Below are positions 1 through 12,150 of a stretch of 64,000 bases of DNA, piece after piece (position 1 is the first letter of the stretch; every line of letters begins with the position of its first letter). The stretch spans positions 326,533,385 through 326,597,384 of the forward strand of contig CM022302.1 in NCBI GenBank assembly GCA_011799875.1, written 5' to 3'. The DNA comes from Thinopyrum elongatum (Eukaryota > Streptophyta > Magnoliopsida > Poales > Poaceae). The position numbers were made by a program, and so were the translations under genes. The notes beneath the pieces were generated by a model. The model ran no database searches. It was not told the DNA's origin and worked only from the letters and a program-made list of their open reading frames with translations.

Positions 1-2938
1 TCTGTATAAAACCATATGCTTTGATCACACTATCAAAGCGTTTATTCCAACTCCGAGATGCTTGCACCAGTCCATAAATGGATCGCTGGAGCTTGCACAC
101 TTTGTTAGCATCTTTTGGATCGATAAAACCTTCGGGTTGCATCATATACAACTCTTCTTCCAGAAATCCATTCAGGAATGCAGTTTTTACATCCATTTGC
201 CAAATTTCATAATCATAAAATGCGGCAATTGCTAACATGATTCGGACGGACTTAAGCATCGCTACGGGTGAGAAGGTCTCATCGTAGTCAACTCCTTGAA
301 CTTGTCGAAAACCTTTTGCAACAAGTCGAGCTTTGTAGACAGTAACATTACCCTCGGCGTCAGTCTTCTTCTTGAAGATCCACTTATTCTCTATGGCTTG
401 CCGATCATCGGGCAAATTAACCAAAGTCCACACTTTGTTATCATACATGGATCCCATCTCAGATTTCATGGCCTCAAGCCATTTTGCGGAATCTGGGCTC
501 ATCATCGCTTCCTCATAGTTCGTAGGTTCATCATGGTCAAGTAACATGACCTCCAGAACAGGATTACCGTACCACTCTGGTGCGGATCTTACTCTGGTTG
601 ACCTACGAGGTTCGGTAGTAACTTGATCTGAAGTTTCATGATCATCATCATTAGCTTCCTCACTAATTGGCGTAGGTATCACTGGAACTGATTTCTGTGA
701 TGAACTACTTTCCAATTCAAGAGAAGGTACCACTACCTCATCAAGTTCTACTTTCCTCCCACTCACTTCTTTCGAGAGAAACTCCTTCTCTAGAAAGGAT
801 CCATTCTTAGCAACGAATATTTTGCCTTCGGATCTGTGATAGAAGGTGTACCCAACAGTCTCCTTTGGGTATCCTATGAAGACACATTTCTCCGATTTGG
901 GTTCGAGCTTATCAGGTTGAAGCTTTTTCACATAAGCATCGCAGCCCCAAACTTTAAGGAACGACAACTTGGGTTTCTTGCCAAACCACAGTTCATAAGG
1001 TGTTGTTTCAACGGATTTAGATGGTGCCCTATTTAACGTGAATGCAGCCGTCTCTAAAGCATAACCCCAAAACGATAGCGGTAAATCAGTAAGAGACATC
1101 ATAGATCGCACCATATCTAATAAAGTGCGGTTACGACGTTCGGACACACCATTACGCTGTGGTGTTCCGGGTGGCGTGAGTTGCGAAACTATTCCGCATT
1201 GTTTCAAATGAAGACCAAACTCGTAACTCAAATATTCTCCTCCATGATCGGATCGCAGAAACTTTATTTTCTTGTTACGATGATTTTCCACTTCACTATG
1301 AAATTCTTTGAACTTTTCAAATGTTTCAGACTTATGTTTCATCAAGTAGATATACCCATATCTGCTCAAATCATCTGTGAAGGTCAGAAAATAATGATAC
1401 CCGCCACGAGCCTCAATATTCATCGGACCGCATACATCAGTATGTATTATTTCCAATAAATCTGTTGCTCGCTCCATTGTTCCGGAGAACGGAGTTTTGG
1501 TCATCTTGCCCATGAGGCACGGTTCGCAAGTACCAAGTGATTCATAATCAAGTGATTCCAAAAGTCCATCAGTATGGAGTTTCTTCATGCGCTTTACACC
1601 AATATGACCCAAACGGCAGTGCCACAAATAAGTTGCACTATCATTATCAACTTTGCATCTTTTGGCTTCAACATTATGAATATGTGTATCACTACTATCG
1701 AGATTCAACAAAAATAGACCACTCTTCAAGGGTGCATGACCATAAAAGATATTACTCATATAAATAGAACAACCATTATTCTCTGATTTAAATGAATAAC
1801 CGTCTCGCATCAAACAAGATCCAGATATAATGTTCATGCTTAACGCTGGCACCAAATAACAATTATTCAGGTCTAAAACTAATCCCGAAGGTAGATGTAG
1901 AGGTAGCGTGCCGACGGCGATCACATCGACTTTGGAACCATTTCCCACACGCATCGTCACCTCGTCCTTAGCCAATCTTCGCTTAATCCGTAGTCCCTGT
2001 TTCGAGTTGCAAATATTAGCAACAGAACCAGTATCAAATACCCAGGCACTACTGCGAGCATTAGTAAGGTACACATCAATAACATGTATATCACATATAC
2101 CTTTGTTCACTTTGCCATCCTTTTTATCCACCAAATACTTGGGGCAGTTCCGCTTCCAGTGACCAGTCCCTTTGCAGTAGAAGCACTCAGTATCAGGCTT
2201 AGGTCCAGACTTGGGCTTCTTCACTTGAGCAGCAACTTGCTTGCCGTTCTTCTTGAAGTTCCCCTTCTTACGTTTGCCCTTTTTCTTGAAACTGGTGGTC
2301 TTGTTGACCATCAACACTTGATGCTCCTTTTTGATTTCTACCTCCGCAGCCTTTAGCATTGCGAAGAGCTCGAGAATTGTCTTATCCATCCCTTGCATAT
2401 TATAGTTCATCACGAAGCTTTTGTAGCTTGGTGGCAGTGATTGAAGAACTCTGTCAATGACACTATCAACCGGAAGATTAACTCCCAGCTGAGTCAAGTG
2501 ATTATGATACCCAGACATTTTGAGTATATGCTCACTGACAGAACTATTCTCCTCCGTCTTGCAGCTATAGAACTTATTGGAGACTTCATATCTCTCAATC
2601 CGGGCATTTGCTTGAAATATTAACTTCAACTCCTGGAACATCTCATATGCTCCATGACGTTCAAAACGTCGTTGAAGTCCCGGTTCTAAGCCGTAAAGCA
2701 TGGCACACTGAACTATCGAGTAGTCACCAGCTTTGCTCTGCCAGGCGTTCACAACGTCCGGCGTTGCTCCTGCAGCGGGTCTTGCACCTAGCGGTGCTTC
2801 CAGGACGTAATTCTTCTGTGCAGCAATGAGGATAATCCTCAAGTTACGGACCCAGTCCGTGTAGTTGCTACCATCATCTTTCAACTTGGCTTTCTCTAGG
2901 AACGCATTAAAATTCAAAGGAACAGTAGCACGGGCCAT
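1..2938 (-). CDS. Copia gag-pol polyprotein, partial (gag, protease, integrase, start of RT)
   Basis: This is the retrotransposon polyprotein that packages RNA and carries the enzymes for reverse transcription and integration. The start is ATG at 2938 (MARATVPL). The frame stays open for 979 codons to the window edge with no stop. Domains in order are: a gag capsid-like region, residues about 1-240; a CCHC zinc knuckle (CFYCKGTGHWKRNC), about 252-265; an aspartic protease with a DTG motif (WVFDTGS) near 302; an integrase HHCC region (LWHCRLGHIG, then CEPC) near 430-475, followed by the DDE core; and RT from about 800, ending at GFIQ before the expected YVDD box. The order integrase before RT defines Copia. 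An unbroken frame this long suggests a young and possibly functional copy, but the last third cannot be seen. Confidence 0.92.
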   Translation of the reverse strand, partial: MARATVPLNFNAFLEKAKLKDDGSNYTDWVRNLRIILIAAQKNYVLEAPLGARPAAGATPDVVNAWQSKAGDYSIVQCAMLYGLEPGLQRRFERHGAYEMFQELKLIFQANARIERYEVSNKFYSCKTEENSSVSEHILKMSGYHNHLTQLGVNLPVDSVIDRVLQSLPPSYKSFVMNYNMQGMDKTILELFAMLKAAEVEIKKEHQVLMVNKTTSFKKKGKRKKGNFKKNGKQVAAQVKKPKSGPKPDTECFYCKGTGHWKRNCPKYLVDKKDGKVNKGICDIHVIDVYLTNARSSAWVFDTGSVANICNSKQGLRIKRRLAKDEVTMRVGNGSKVDVIAVGTLPLHLPSGLVLDLNNCYLVPALSMNIISGSCLMRDGYSFKSENNGCSIYMSNIFYGHAPLKSGLFLLNLDSSDTHIHNVEAKRCKVDNDSATYLWHCRLGHIGVKRMKKLHTDGLLESLDYESLGTCEPCLMGKMTKTPFSGTMERATDLLEIIHTDVCGPMNIEARGGYHYFLTFTDDLSRYGYIYLMKHKSETFEKFKEFHSEVENHRNKKIKFLRSDHGGEYLSYEFGLHLKQCGIVSQLTPPGTPQRNGVSERRNRTLLDMVRSMMSLTDLPLSFWGYALETAAFTLNRAPSKSVETTPYELWFGKKPKLSFLKVWGCDAYVKKLQPDKLEPKSEKCVFIGYPKETVGYTFYHRSEGKIFVAKNGSFLEKEFLSKEVSGRKVELDEVVVPSLELESSSSQKSVPVIPTPISEEANDDDHETSDQVTTEPRRSTRVRSAPEWYGNPVLEVMLLDHDEPTNYEEAMMSPDSAKWLEAMKSEMGSMYDNKVWTLVNLPDDRQAIENKWIFKKKTDAEGNVTVYKARLVAKGFRQVQGVDYDETFSPVAMLKSVRIMLAIAAFYDYEIWQMDVKTAFLNGFLEEELYMMQPEGFIDPKDANKVCKLQRSIYGLVQASRSWNKRFDSVIKAYGFIQ

Positions 2939-4191
2939 TGATCTACAACAACATAGACATGCAAAATACTATCAGGTACTAAGTTCATGATAAATTGAAG
3001 TTCAATTAATCATATTACTTAAGAACTCCCACTTAGATAGACATCCCTCTAATCATCTAAGTGATCACGTGATCCAAATCAACTAAACCATGTCCGATCA
3101 TCACGTGAGATGGAGTAGTTTTCAATGGTGAACATCACTATGTTGATCATATCTACTATATGATTCACGCTCGACCTTTCGGTCTCAGTGTTCCGAGGCC
3201 ATATCTGCATATGCTAGGCTCGTCAAGTTTAACCCGAGTATTCTGCGTGTGCAAAACTGGCTTGTACCCGTTGTATGTGAACGTAGAGCTTATCACACCC
3301 GATCATCACGTGGTGTCTCGGCACGACGAACTGTAGCAACGATGCATACTCAGGGAGAACACTTGTACCTTGAAATTTAGTGAGAGATCATCTTATAATG
3401 CTACCGCCGTACTAAGCAAAATAAGATGCATAAAAGGATTAACATCACATGCAATTCAATATAAGTGATATGATATGGCCATCATCATCTTGTGCCTTTG
3501 ATCTCCATCTCCAAAGCACCGTCATGATCACCATCGTCACCGGTGCCCCAGTTTGATCTTCATCGTCACCGGCGCCCCAGCATGATCTCCATCATAGCAT
3601 CGTTGTCGTCTCGCCAACTATTGCTTCTACGACTATCGCTACCGCTTAGTGATAAAGTAAAAACAATTACATGGCGATTGCATTGCATACAATAAAGCGA
3701 CAACCATATGGCTCCTGCCGGTTGCCGATAACTTTGTTACAAAACATGATCATCTCATACAACAAATTATATCACATCATGTCTTGACCATATCACATCA
3801 CAGCAAGCCCTGCAAAAACAAGTTAGACGCCCTCTACTTTGTTGTTGCAAGTTTTACGTGGCTGCTACGGGCTTCGAGCAAGAACCGTTCTTACCTACGC
3901 ATCAAAACCAGAATGTGGTGTAGTGATTGCTTTTTGATCTTCTGAAAGAACCCTCTTCATTGAAACCGGTTCAACTAAAGTGAGAGAGACAGACACCCGC
4001 CGGTCACCTTTAAGCAACGAGTGCTCGCAGCGGTGAAACCAGTCTCGCGTAAGCGTACGCGTAATGTTGGTCCGGGCCACTTCATCTCACAATACCGCTG
4101 AACCAAATAACAACTAGTAACGGCAAGCAATATGTATACACCCACGCCCACAACTCCTTTGTGTTCTACTCGTGCAAATAACATCTACGCA
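2939..4191 (-). other. 5' untranslated leader of the Copia element
   Basis: This is about 1.25 kb between the primer-binding site and the gag ATG. No long minus-strand frame is present. Long leaders are usual for BARE/Angela elements, where dimerisation and packaging signals are expected. I see no specific motif I can assign. Confidence 0.7.
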
Positions 4192-4211
4192 TAGACCTGG
4201 CTCGGATGCCA
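4192..4211 (-). promoter_or_regulatory. Copia primer-binding site (initiator-Met tRNA type)
   Basis: One base inside the LTR, the minus strand reads TGGCATCCGAGCC. This matches the initiator tRNA-Met complement TGGTATCAGAGCC with two differences. Its position next to the LTR end supports the LTR boundary at 4213. Confidence 0.75.
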
Positions 4212-4212
4212 C

Positions 4213-5946
4213 TGTTGGGGAACGTAGTAATTCAAAAAAATTCCTACGATCACGCAAGATCTATCTAGGAGAAGCATAGCAACGAGCGGGAGAGTGTGTC
4301 CACATACCCTCGTAGACCGAAAGCGGAAGCGTTTAGTAACGCGGTTGATGTAGTCGAACGTCTTCGCGATCCAACCGATCCAAGTACCGAACGTACGGCA
4401 CCTCCGCGATCTGCACACGTTCAGCTCGGTGACGTCCCTCGTGCTCTTGATCCAGCTGAGGCCGAGGGAGAGTTTCGTCAGCACGACGGCGTGGTGACGG
4501 TGATGATGAAGTGATTCCGGCAGGGCTTCGCCTAAGCTCTCCGAAAATATGACCGAGGTGGAAATCTGTGGAGGGGGGCACCGCACACGGCTAAAAACAA
4601 TTAACTTGTGTGTCCTAGGGTGCCCCCCTCCCCACGTATATAAAGGAGGGAGGGGGAGGCTGGCCGGCCCTCATAGGGCGCGCCAAGGGGGGAGGAATCC
4701 TACTCCTAGTAGGAGTAGGTTTCCCCCTTTCCTAGTCCAACTAGGAGGAGAAGGAAAGGGAGGGAGAGGGAGAGGGAAAGAGGGGCTGCGCCCCCCTCCC
4801 CTAGTCCAATTCGGACTCCCCTTGGGGTGGGGGGCGCCACCTCCTAGCTGCTGCCCTCTCTCTCCCCTAAAGCCCACTAAGGGCCCATAACTTCCCGGGG
4901 GGGTTCCGGTAACCCTCCGGCACTCCGGTTTTATCCGAAACCTTCCGGAACACTTCCGGTGTCCGAATAACATGGTCCAATATATCAATCTTTATGTCTC
5001 GACCATTTCGAGACTCCTCGTCATGTCCGTGATCACATCCGGGATTCCGAACTACCTTCGGTACATCAAAACACATAAACTCATAATACCGATCGTCATC
5101 GAACGTTAAGCATGCGGACCCTACGGGTTCAAGAACTTTGTAGACATGACCGAGACTCATCTCCGGTCAATAACCAATAGCGGAACCTGGATGCTCATAT
5201 TGGCTCCCACATATTCTATGACGATCTTTATCGGTCAAACCGCATAACAACATACGTTGTTCCCTTTGTCATCGGTATGTTACTTGCCCGAGATTCGATC
5301 GTCGGTATCTCAATACCTAGTTCAATCTCGTTACCGGCAAGTCTCTTTACTCGTTCCGTAATGTATCATCCCGTAACTAACCCATTAGTCACATTGCTTG
5401 CAAGGCATCATATGATGTGCATTACCGAGAGGGCCCAGAGATACCTCTCCGACAATCAGAGTGACAAATCCTAATCTTGATCTATGCCAACTCAACAAAC
5501 ACTATCGGAGACACCTGTAGAGCATCTTTATAATCACCCAGTTACGTTGTGACGTTTGATAGCACACAAGGTGTTCCTTCGGTATTCGGGAGTTACATAA
5601 TCTCATAGTCAGAGGAACATGTATAAGTCATGAAGAAAGCATTAGCAACAAACTAAACGATCATCGTGCTAAGCTAACGGATGGGTCTTGTCAATCACAT
5701 CATTCTCTAATGATGTGATCCCGTTCATCAAATGACAACTCATGTCTATGGCTAGGAAACTTAACCATCTTTGATTAACGAGCTAGTCAAGTAGAGGCAT
5801 ACTAGTGACACTTTGTTTGTCTATGTATTCACACATGTATTAAGTTTCCGGTTAATACAATTCTAGCATGAATAATAAACATTTATCATGATATAAGGAA
5901 ATATAAATAACAACTTTATTATTGCCTCTAGGGCATATTTCCTTCA
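4213..5946 (-). repeat. 5' LTR of the Copia element
   Basis: This 1734-bp LTR reads TGAAGG...CCCCAACA on the minus strand. A TATA-like TTTATATAC sits at 4637-4645 inside a C/G-rich tract, so transcription should start near 4610 and run leftwards. A near-perfect small palindrome (TCCTACTCCTAG and its mirror) lies at about 4698-4720. Plus-strand ORFs here are low-complexity shadows. Confidence 0.9.
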
Positions 5947-6386
5947 TGTAAGGGCAAGGAGATCGCCTACTTCATGAAGATATACCCGAGTGAGGCAAGT
6001 CCTTCATGGGCGATGGCCATGGTGGGATAGACAAGGTTGCTTCTTCATGGACCCTTCGTGGGTGGAGCCCTCCGTGGACTCGCGCAACCGTTACCCTTCA
6101 TGGGTTGAAGTCTCCATCAACGTGGATGTATGATAGCACCACGTATCGGAACCACGCCAAAAAACTTCGTGTCTCCATTGCGTTTGCACTCTCCAAACCC
6201 TTCCCTTTACCTTCATATGCAATGTTTTACTTTCCGCTGCTACACTCTTAGAATTGCATGTGTAGGTTGATTGCTTGACTTGTGTTAATTGCTAAAATCA
6301 GCCCACAACTAAAATTGGGAAAATGTTAGATTTTTATTTGGTCAAGTAGTCTAATCACCTCCCCTAGACATACTTTCGATCCTACA
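5947..6386 (+). mobile_element. LTR 3'-end fragment of an unidentified retrotransposon
   Basis: This 440-bp non-coding sequence ends in ...CTTTCGATCCTACA, which I recall as the 3' end of a common Triticeae LTR. Its left end is cut by the Copia insertion. On the right it stops exactly where the Gypsy RT frame of 6387-9165 breaks off, so it probably inserted into that element. The following 5 bp, GATGG, would be its TSD. The first half carries short repeats of CTTCATGG. No CDS is seen. Confidence 0.5.
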
Positions 6387-9165
6387 GATGGCAATTGGAA
6401 CACATGCGAAAAGTACCATCTTTCTTAGGCACAAGAATAACCAAAACAGCACAAGGACTTAAGCTTTCACGTACATGCCCATTGTCAATGAGATATTGTA
6501 CTTGTCTTTGTATCTCCTTAGTTTCTTCGGGGTTGACGCAGTATGGAGCCTTGTTCGGTAGGGGTGCACCGGGGATGAGGTCAATGCGGTGCTCGATGCC
6601 GCATATAGGAGTAAGGCCGAGGGGTAGCTCACCGGGAAATACGTCTGCAAACTCCTGCAAAAGATTAGACAACACTAGAGGTAGATGATTAGAGGTGTTA
6701 GTCCTTGCTGCTTCATCTTTGCATACTAGGACATAGTGTGGAACACTAGATGGCTTCTCACACATTTCTCTCATCTCACGTTTGGTGGCTAGGAGGACTA
6801 AGTTTTTGTCTCTCATTGTAGAGTCACTCAATTTGGGCTTGTGGCGCTCACTCTCTTTGTGGTGGTTCACTCTCTGACTAGTCTCTCCATGATGTTTTGA
6901 GGCTTGCTTGTCGGTGATCACTTGACTTGGCGACATAGATCGTAGCACGTACTCCTTGCCCTTCATCTTGAAACTATAGTGGTTGGTACGCCCGTTGTGG
7001 ATGACGCCGCGATTGAATTGCCAAGGTCTTCCTAAGAGGAGATGGCACATGGACATAGGAACCACATCACACGCCAAGGTGCCTTCGTATGCGCCGATCT
7101 TAAAGGAAACTTGCACGGTGTGCTCCACTTGAATGATGCTGGAGTCGCTAAGCCATTGGACCTTGTAGGGGCGAGGATGCTTCATCTTGACCAATTGTAG
7201 CTTGGAACATAGCTCTTCACTTGCCAAATTGTGGCAACTTCGTCCATCGATGATGACCTTCACGGAACGTCCATTGATGCCCGCTTTGGTGTGGAAGATG
7301 TGGCAACATTGGTCTTCGTCTTGTTGGTGTTGAAGTGTCAAGACCTTGGAGACAACAAGAGCGGGGCTTGAATCATTGTCACAAAAGACTTGATCATCTT
7401 CCTCTTCATTCACTCGCCGGTGCATGGCCACGTGCTCAAGTGCTTCCATTTCTTCCTCGCTCATGGAGTCATAGGTGCCATCGCCGTTATCGATCATGGT
7501 GTGCTGAGTTGGGCACTCGAATGTCTTGTGGCCGCGGCCTTGACATGTGAAGCATTTGATGGAGCTCATCTTGACGGTCTCATCCATTGGATTAGATGAT
7601 GATGAAGCTCACATCTTGAAGTTGTTTGTAGTAGGAGGGCGACTTAAAGATGTCGAAGTTTTCTTGTAACCTGACTTGTCGCCGTTGCTTGGAGATGCTC
7701 TAGTCGAGGTAGGAGGGGCCGAAGTCATGGGAGCTTGAGTGTGGGAGCCATAGGTCTTGGAAGATTACTTGGCATATTTGAAGTCATCTTGCACTTGTCG
7801 CTCGGCCTTGGTCGCTTGGTGAACTAGCTTGAGGAGGTTGGAGTAAGGTTGGAAGACGTCAATCTTCTTTATTGGGTGATTGAGGCCGTTCAAGAAGCAT
7901 GCCATAGTTTGTTCATCATCTTCCTTGACGTTGGCCCGTATCATGGCAAGCTCCATCTCTTGGTAGTATTATTCCACCGTCGTGCCTTGCTTGAGGAGTT
8001 GCAACTTCTTGAAGAGATCACGGGTGTAGTGTGTAGGCACGAAGCGAGCTCTCATGACATCCTTCATTTGTGTCCAAGTCATGATGGGTGGTTCGCCTCT
8101 CTCCCTTCGTCTTGCGAGCGCTTGTTCCCACCAAATGAGGACGTAGTCTTGAAACTCAAGGGAGGCCATGGCGATTTTCTTCTCCTCTTCATAATTGTGA
8201 AGACGGAATATCTTGTCGACCTTCAATGCCCATGAGAGATATTCCTCAGGATCGTTGCTTCTGGAGAACTTGGGCATGGTGAACTTGAGCTTGTCGTAGC
8301 GTAGTTCTTCATCATGTTGACGATGGTGATGTTGCACTTCGCGTGGAGGAGTGTCTTCAATTTCACGCTCCTCTTGATGGACTTGCCGATTAGGTCGAGG
8401 CATTTGTGCCTGGTTTCTTCTTTCTTGTTGCTCCTCATGGCGAGCGGCTTCATCTTGTCGTTCTTGGTGAAGTTCTTCTTGTTCACGCACTTGATGGTTG
8501 CGTTCGGCGAGGGCTTTAGTGGCCTCATGGAGTGCGCATTGTGCTTCAAGGGCTTGTTCATCATGGCGTCCTTGTTCTTGTCGAATGGCATCGCCGTCTT
8601 GAGGTGCTTGACATTGCGGTTGTGGAGGTTGCTCGTGGTCCACGACGTCTTGTTCTTGGCGGCGTGCTCTTTCACGTGCGTGGACTCGGTCTTGCAAACC
8701 ATTTCCATGGAATGGATTTTGGTTGTCGTTGCGTTGAGGTGAGTGAGCTCGAGGAGGACTTGCATCAAAAGAAGAATATGCCAAAGAGTGGCGACTTGAG
8801 TGGCGCCGTCTTGACGAAGAAGTGGTGGAGGATGCGCGGCTCACGATCATGTTGCGAAATTCCTCCATTTGAGTGTTGAGCTAGGCTTCAAGATAGCCCC
8901 ATTGTCTTGCTTCCGATTGGTGTAGGTTGGTGGTGAGTTGCTCGATTCGATCACCCAAAGCTTCACTTTCTTGATGTAGAGCTCGTTGGGTGACGAAGAA
9001 GTGATTCTTGGTGACATAGTCGCATTCGTCATCTTGATCCTCAAAGAGTGGGTTCACCAAAGAACTTGGCCTATCCATCACAACCAAGTAGTGGTGAGTA
9101 GGAAAATGAGAGAACAATAAAGTTACCTTTCCCCGAAGGTTGAGGATGTATCGAGTATCACTCAA
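6387..9165 (-). pseudogene. Ty3/Gypsy gag-protease-RT fragment with in-frame stops
   Basis: A minus-strand Gypsy polyprotein lies in pieces. The first gag frame starts at about 9090 (MDRPSS) and ends at a stop near 8881. The next piece (8868-7969) is a Q/R/E/H-rich stretch followed by the capsid core (KFTMPKFSRSNDPEEYL, then WWEQALARRR). A stop after GTTVE interrupts the usual continuation, which resumes at 7956-7765 (MELAMIRANV). The last piece (7587-6382) has a CCHC knuckle (CFTCQGRGHKTFEC), a protease site degraded to IIDGRSCHNLAS, and the start of RT (VPKKDGTFRMC). There it is cut by the neighbouring LTR. RT core, RNase H and integrase are absent. At least three in-frame stops make it non-functional. 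The lineage is not certain. Confidence 0.82.
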
Positions 9166-9734
9166 TGGAATGCTATAATAGGAGAATTGGTACCGGGTTT
9201 TGTTTTCTCACACCTACAAGTAAAGGCTTATAGAGTAGCTTGGTTAGGAAGAGTGGCACAAAATTCAAGCAAGTGTTAGCCAAGATATTGATAATGCTGA
9301 AAACATGCACTACAAATTGCAAGTAAGAAAAATAGATCAAAGCCAAGGATATCACTAGGAACACACACACGGAAGATAAATGGGATCCGCACAACCAAGG
9401 AGTGAGTTCAAAATGTGTAACCACGGAAAATGCTCTTGTTGTACGGATACTAGAGAGATGCTAGCTCGATTGCTCAAATGGGCTAGGTATGCTTGTGCAC
9501 CAACCTATGAGAGTAACGTGCCGTCTACGATCCCAAGTATCCTAAGTATGTATGGATCACTATGATGAAATGATGTAAGATGGCTCAATGCTATTTCTTA
9601 CAAGCTCTTTGTTTCTCTTATTTTGCTTAAAAGATTTTTTTGACTATGCCACAATGCTTCATATTCAAGCCGTAGTATGAGCTAACAAGTATGATATGCA
9701 CGGGAGAGACGTATCACTAAAGGTGCAAAAATAT
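9166..9734 (-). other. Leader of the decayed Gypsy element
   Basis: This non-coding sequence lies upstream, in minus-strand sense, of the Gypsy gag. It ends where a CACTA terminus begins. It is probably the 5' leader. No LTR or primer-binding site could be recognised before the CACTA boundary. Confidence 0.45.
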
Positions 9735-11324
9735 CACTACAAAAAAATACACTTCCGTGATGATACGTGTTTGTCACAGTAGGTCACGTTTTCTGTCATG
9801 CATGTACATCCATGACGATTTTATGACAGAATCAAGATAGTCCTACTTGTGCTGTCATAGAAGTGTTCCATGACAATACCAAAATTATCATCACGGAAGT
9901 GTCCACTTCCATGACGATAAATGGCACGTCATGGAAGTGTTTTCGTCAAGGGTAACCGACACGTGGCATCCACCGTAACGGGTCGCCATTAAGCTATCGG
10001 GTTCCGGTTTTGATCCGGTAACCCGTTAACAGCCCGGACCAATGGGGATTTTCCACGTGTAAAATTCTGATTCGCCGGAGGATCCACGTGTCAGTTCAGC
10101 CTTGGGACAGATATCATCCAACCAATGGTCGGGACGCGCCTATGATAAGTCGACATGTGGCTCGGCCGAACAGTGGCCCATTCAGGTTAAAAGGTCGGGC
10201 CTATCAGAATAAGCGGGCCGGCCCATTAGCGGCCTACTTGCATCAGGCCCATTCACAACCACGGCCCATACGAGTTACACAGAATCGGCCCATCAAAGGC
10301 CCATTTTAGATTTGACAATTTCCAGCCCGTTAACGGCCCGCTACGTCTTTGGGCTCAATTACGGCCCGACCTTCTTTCGGCCTGTTAGCAGCCCATTATA
10401 GATATGGACCAATATGCTGCCGGTACGTCTTTCGGCCTTTTCTCGGCCCATTCTGTAGTTGGGCCAACTTCTAGCCCGTTGTGACTTTCGGCCTTTCCTC
10501 GGCCCATTCTGTACATGGGCCAACTTCTAACCCATTTTGTCTTTCGGCCTGTTAACGGTCCACACAACAGTTGGGACTTTGTCGGTGCCACCTGAATTTG
10601 GGTCCATTAGCGGCCCACTTTAAGCAGGGCACAATTTTAGCCCGACGGGACTTTCGGCCTGTTAAAAGCCTAGTTCGTAAATTGGGCCTTTATTAGCCCA
10701 AAACACTTTCGGCCTCTTACTGGCCCGTCAAGTAAAAGGGCCAAGACAAAATTGATATTTAATTCGATCTGCTAGAGGCCCGCGGGCCGTTTCCATTTAT
10801 ACGGCCCTACCGAGCTTTCGGCTTGTTAACGGCCTGCCACTACAGGAATCAGGCACTTTGCCGTCTGCCATGGCTGACGGCAAAGGCATGCCTGGCGGAT
10901 GGCAAAGGCCTTTGCTGTCAGCCAGCAGACGGCAACAGGTCCGGCTGAATAGGCTACGGCGAAGGGCTCTTTATCGTCTGCTGGCGGACGGCAAAGATGA
11001 AATGGTCTTTGCCGTCCGCCAGCAGACGGCAAAGGACCTGGACGGCACACGTGGTAGCTTAGGGCCGTTAAGGGGTTAACGGCGTGCTTTGCCGTCTGCT
11101 AGCGGACGGCAAAGAAACAATATAGGCCAGCCAAGTGCCCCCCAGGTTGCACAGGTAGCTGCCACGTGGCAGCTTTGCCGTCAGCTGGCTGATGGCAAAG
11201 CTCTTTGCCGTCTGCCAGCAGACGACAAAGTGCCTGTATAGCCCCTGTTTTTTCTTAAATTCATTCAATTTGACAGAATTTCACAGATATATATATATAT
11301 ATACACACACATTTCAAAATAATT

Positions 11325-11520
11325 TCAACAAGCATACCAACAATAAGTTTTCAACAACATAAGAAACATACAAGTTTCCAACAACATATCCAACATACAA
11401 TGATTTCCAACAACATATCCATATATACATACATATCCAAAAGAAGTTTCAACAACATATCCATATATACATACATATCCAAAAGAAGTTTCCAACAAGT
11501 TTCCATAAACAAAAAGGAAG
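11325..11520. repeat. Short tandem repeat inside CACTA
   Basis: Imperfect repeats of a unit containing 'caacaacatatccatatatacatac' are present. A 54-bp block is repeated almost exactly at about 11400-11502. A (TA)n tract lies just before it, at about 11289-11302. A purine-rich (GAA)n tract lies at about 11600-11665. Confidence 0.7.
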
Positions 11521-11749
11521 CACAAGGAGAATAGTACACTCCATCAATGCAAGCTTCCTCATCTAAAGCAAATCTGCAAATTGGGAAAGATGAAAGTTAG
11601 AAGAAGAAGAAGAAGACTAGCTAGAAGAAAAAGAAGAAAAGGAAGAAGAAAAAGAAGAAGAAGAATTTATATTCTCTTTCTTTTTCTCCTCTCCTCTTCT
11701 TTATCTTCTTCTTCTTCTAACTAAGCTAGGTAAAAATGCTAAGTGTGTA

Positions 11750-12100
11750 GGTCATTTTAGAGCTAAGCTAGGTAAATAGGTCATTTTGGAGCTAACCTAG
11801 GTAAAATGGATCATATTGGAGCTAACCTAGGTAAACTTGGTCATTTGGGAGCTAACCTAGGTAAAATGGATCATATTGGAGCTAACCTAGGTAAAATTGG
11901 TCATTTTGGAGCTAACCTAGCTAATTATGCCATTTTTTAGTTAACTAAGCATATTATGCCATTTTTGACATAAGTAAGCTAAGTATAGGTCTTTCTTGAG
12001 CTAACCCAGGTAACTAAGCATATTAGAGCTAATTTAGCATTTTAGAGCTAACTTAGAGCTAACTTAGCATATTAGAGCTAACTTAGGTCATTTCAGAGGA
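11750..12100. repeat. About 30-bp minisatellite, GAGCTAACCTAGGTAAA type
   Basis: About six diverged head-to-tail copies of a unit reading gagctaacctaggtaaa followed by ..tggtcatt..gg fill 11755-11930. They decay into shorter 'gagctaacttag' copies up to about 12090. This is just downstream of the B3 gene's stop codon, so it may be its 3' UTR region. No coding is seen. Confidence 0.75.
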
Positions 12101-12150
12101 AACAAAGCTAAGTATAGATCATTTTGGAGAGCTGACATACCTGACATACT

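Larger units (their letters stand above)
1..5946 (-). mobile_element. Copia LTR retrotransposon, Angela/BARE/WIS type, 5' part
   Basis: This is the 5' portion of a minus-strand Copia element. In element order it has the 5' LTR (5946 down to 4213), a primer-binding site (4211-4192), a leader, and gag-pol from 2938 running off the window edge. The LTR begins TGAAGGAAATATGCCCTAG on the minus strand, as I recall for the Angela/WIS/BARE group. The 3' LTR and the rest of RT/RNase H lie outside the window, so LTR age and TSD cannot be read. The 5 bases right of the LTR (5947-5951) should be one copy of the TSD. Confidence 0.9.

Noticed and set aside
4549..4988. ORFs on both strands in the Copia LTR
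   Set aside because: They are low-complexity Gly/Arg/Pro frames within LTR promoter sequence.
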